Source: Acidobacteriaceae bacterium (GTDB taxonomy: Bacteria > Acidobacteriota > Terriglobia > Terriglobales > Acidobacteriaceae). Taken from it: DNA of 64,000 bases. The position numbers were made by a program, and so were the translations under genes. Shown one piece after another: positions 62,499 to 64,000 of the stretch. The DNA lies in assembly GCA_025462735.1 (NCBI GenBank), contig JAOAPC010000010.1, positions 186,001 through 250,000 on the forward strand, given 5' to 3'. Numbering within the stretch: position 1 is the first letter of the stretch; every line of letters starts with the position of its first letter. Under the pieces are notes generated by a model. The model was not told the DNA's origin, did no database searches, and saw only the letters and a list, made by a program, of their open reading frames with translations.

Positions 62499-63743
62499 AT
62501 GACCCTCCCCCATCCAATCTCGAAGTACGTCGTTTTCCTGTTCGGCGCCCTACTTTTGACCGCTGCCTTGCAAAAGCCAGCAGCGGCCGCGAAACTAACA
62601 TTCAATCCAACAAGTTTGCACTTTGGCGAAGTGGTGGTCGGCCAATCTGAAAGTCTGCCGGTCACTGTAACCAACGCGAGCGCGACCGGCTTCACCCTTT
62701 CTGCGATAACAGCCACTGCTGTTGACTTCAGCGTGAAGCAGCCCGTACTGCCAATGACCCTAGCGCCTGGACAAAGCTTCACCTTGACCGTAACTTTTCG
62801 TCCAATGGTTTCCGGATCAGACAGTGCAAGCATTGCGTTCAACGGCAATGCAATCCTTGCGGTTCACGGTTCGGGTACGTCTGCGAAGTCGCTGATCCCG
62901 AATCCGCCGAGCCTGGCTTTCGGGAATGTACAAGCCGGAAACACTGCGAAAGTGTTCGTGACATTGACCAATGCCAAAAATGGAAACGTCAATATCTCGA
63001 GCGACCTTACAAAAGGGACGGGATTTGCGGTTGCAGGCCTGCCTTTGCCTTTAACTCTCACTCCGGGACAGAGTTTCACGTTTACGATCTCGTTTTCTCC
63101 GCAGTTAGCTGGGCCGGTCAGCGGCTCGTTCCAAGGACTGAACCCCAATAATTCCACCAATGTCTCAATACCGCTGAGCGGTACGGGCACAGCTGGGGGA
63201 CAACTCAGTGTCTCACCAGCAAGCGTGTCGTTTGGAAATGTAAACGTGGGGGCAACGGCGTCTCAAAGCGGAAGCCTCACTGCTACGGGAGCAAGCGTCA
63301 CCTTGACTTCTGCGGGAAGCAGCAGCTCGGAATTTTCTTTGAGCGGGGTATCTTTGCCGCTGACGCTTACGACCGGCCAGACTACGCCGTACACAGTGGT
63401 ATTCACGCCGAAGAGTAGTGGGACCGCCTCAGCTACGCTCTCGTTCTCAACCAACACATCTTCGGTCAGCGAGTCCCTCACCGGTTCCGGCGTGTCAGCG
63501 GTGCAGCACAGCGTCAGCCTGTCCTGGAATCCCAGTACCTCACAGGTGACCGGTTATAACGTGTACCGAAGCAGCGCCGCAGGCGGTCCTTTTGGAAAGG
63601 TGAATTCAACATTGGATGCTGCCACTGCATACACGGACGGCAGTGTTGCCTCAACCCACACTTACTATTACGTGACCACAGCAGTCAATTCCAGTGGTCA
63701 GGAAAGCGCCTACTCGAACCAAGTACAGGTCGTGGTCCCGTAA
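62499..63743 (+). CDS. Secreted ASH/choice-of-anchor protein with FnIII domain
   Basis: 414 residues. Signal peptide to about residue 30 (FLFGALLLTAALQKPAAAA). Three Ser/Thr/Gly-rich beta-sandwich repeats of 95-105 residues follow, each starting with a FxPxSLxFGxVxVG motif (near 35, 134 and 236), of the ASPM-SPD2-Hydin/choice-of-anchor type. The last 80 residues are a fibronectin type III domain (VSLSWNPSTSQVTGYNVYRSS ... YYYVTTAVNSSGQESAYSN). Such proteins are common in acidobacterial secretomes; an adhesive or structural role is inferred. The 257 bp after it show nothing recognisable. Confidence 0.85.
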   Translation: MTLPHPISKYVVFLFGALLLTAALQKPAAAAKLTFNPTSLHFGEVVVGQSESLPVTVTNASATGFTLSAITATAVDFSVKQPVLPMTLAPGQSFTLTVTFRPMVSGSDSASIAFNGNAILAVHGSGTSAKSLIPNPPSLAFGNVQAGNTAKVFVTLTNAKNGNVNISSDLTKGTGFAVAGLPLPLTLTPGQSFTFTISFSPQLAGPVSGSFQGLNPNNSTNVSIPLSGTGTAGGQLSVSPASVSFGNVNVGATASQSGSLTATGASVTLTSAGSSSSEFSLSGVSLPLTLTTGQTTPYTVVFTPKSSGTASATLSFSTNTSSVSESLTGSGVSAVQHSVSLSWNPSTSQVTGYNVYRSSAAGGPFGKVNSTLDAATAYTDGSVASTHTYYYVTTAVNSSGQESAYSNQVQVVVP

Positions 63744-64000
63744 TACAGATCGAGAGACGACGGGACCTGACAGCGCGTCACAAAGCTGCGGTATTCGAGG
63801 GGATTTCCACTCGCTACCGTTTTTGGAAGTACTATCTGCGCCGTTCATCTGCTTCCATCGAGAAGCGGGACGTCAAAAATGCAAGTCTTTGAGAACAGGC
63901 ATCTTGGTGGCTTCGTTTTGTCAATTTACATATAAGCGTACCGCGGTTAAGAGTCGAGAGGGACGTCGCAGCGTCCCACTCTGCACGCTCGGGCTAACCT

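Overview
The window looks like a chromosomal segment of an Acidobacteriota (Terriglobia-like) genome. The evidence is a very large Oar-type TonB-dependent receptor with an N-terminal carboxypeptidase-regulatory domain, a PEP-CTERM protein, a secreted ASH/choice-of-anchor protein, fused REC-PilZ-PilZ architecture, moderately high GC, and many short intergenic and palindromic repeats. Almost everything is core metabolism and housekeeping. I see no prophage, insertion sequence, plasmid functions, CRISPR array or rRNA operon.

Layout. 0-11 kb: MoaD-like carrier, lone sdhB, an M15-like wall peptidase, a P-loop kinase, tandem cyclophilins (secreted and cytosolic), ruvC, a PPi-type phosphofructokinase, an SPFH protein, an SSS transporter, REC-PilZ-PilZ and small unknown genes. 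11-14.6 kb: HAD, tadA, tRNA-Ser(CGA), PEP-CTERM protein, wecB. 14.6-20.6 kb: diaminopimelate/lysine cluster asd-lysC-dapB-unknown-dapA-dapD on the plus strand. 20.6-24.4 kb: glycolytic cluster gap-pgk-HAD-tpiA on the minus strand. 24.5-29 kb: a frameshifted PPOX gene, an unusual basic-linker kinase, Rieske oxygenase, TPR protein and OmpA lipoprotein. 29-42 kb: uvrC carrying palindromic repeats inside its reading frame, a BadF/NagK-type kinase, an MFS permease, an NtrY/NtrX-like two-component pair, and the phoH-ybeY-corC/hlyC-era cluster. 42-50 kb: rpsT, a PuuD-like membrane protein, the TonB receptor, an SH3 lipoprotein and ilvA. 50-64 kb: gltBD, a second aspartokinase with homoserine dehydrogenase, glk-zwf and a secreted ASH/FnIII protein.

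The most interesting signal is at 56.37-56.56 kb, ahead of the second aspartokinase-hom operon. A promoter is followed by an open reading frame of 26 codons, six of them Thr (five within nine codons). Mutually exclusive antiterminator and terminator hairpins follow. This is the full architecture of a threonine transcription attenuator, and it separates control of the threonine-branch aspartokinase from the lysine-branch aspartokinase at 15.8 kb.

Other notable points are two palindromic repeat units translated inside uvrC, a Cys/His-rich C-terminal extension on DapA, a sigma54-activator-like regulator whose GAFTGA loop is replaced by GSIPSV, PPi-type active-site residues in the phosphofructokinase, and a family of imperfect tandem word repeats confined to gaps between genes. 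All calls come from reading the sequence and recalling protein families; no database search was run.
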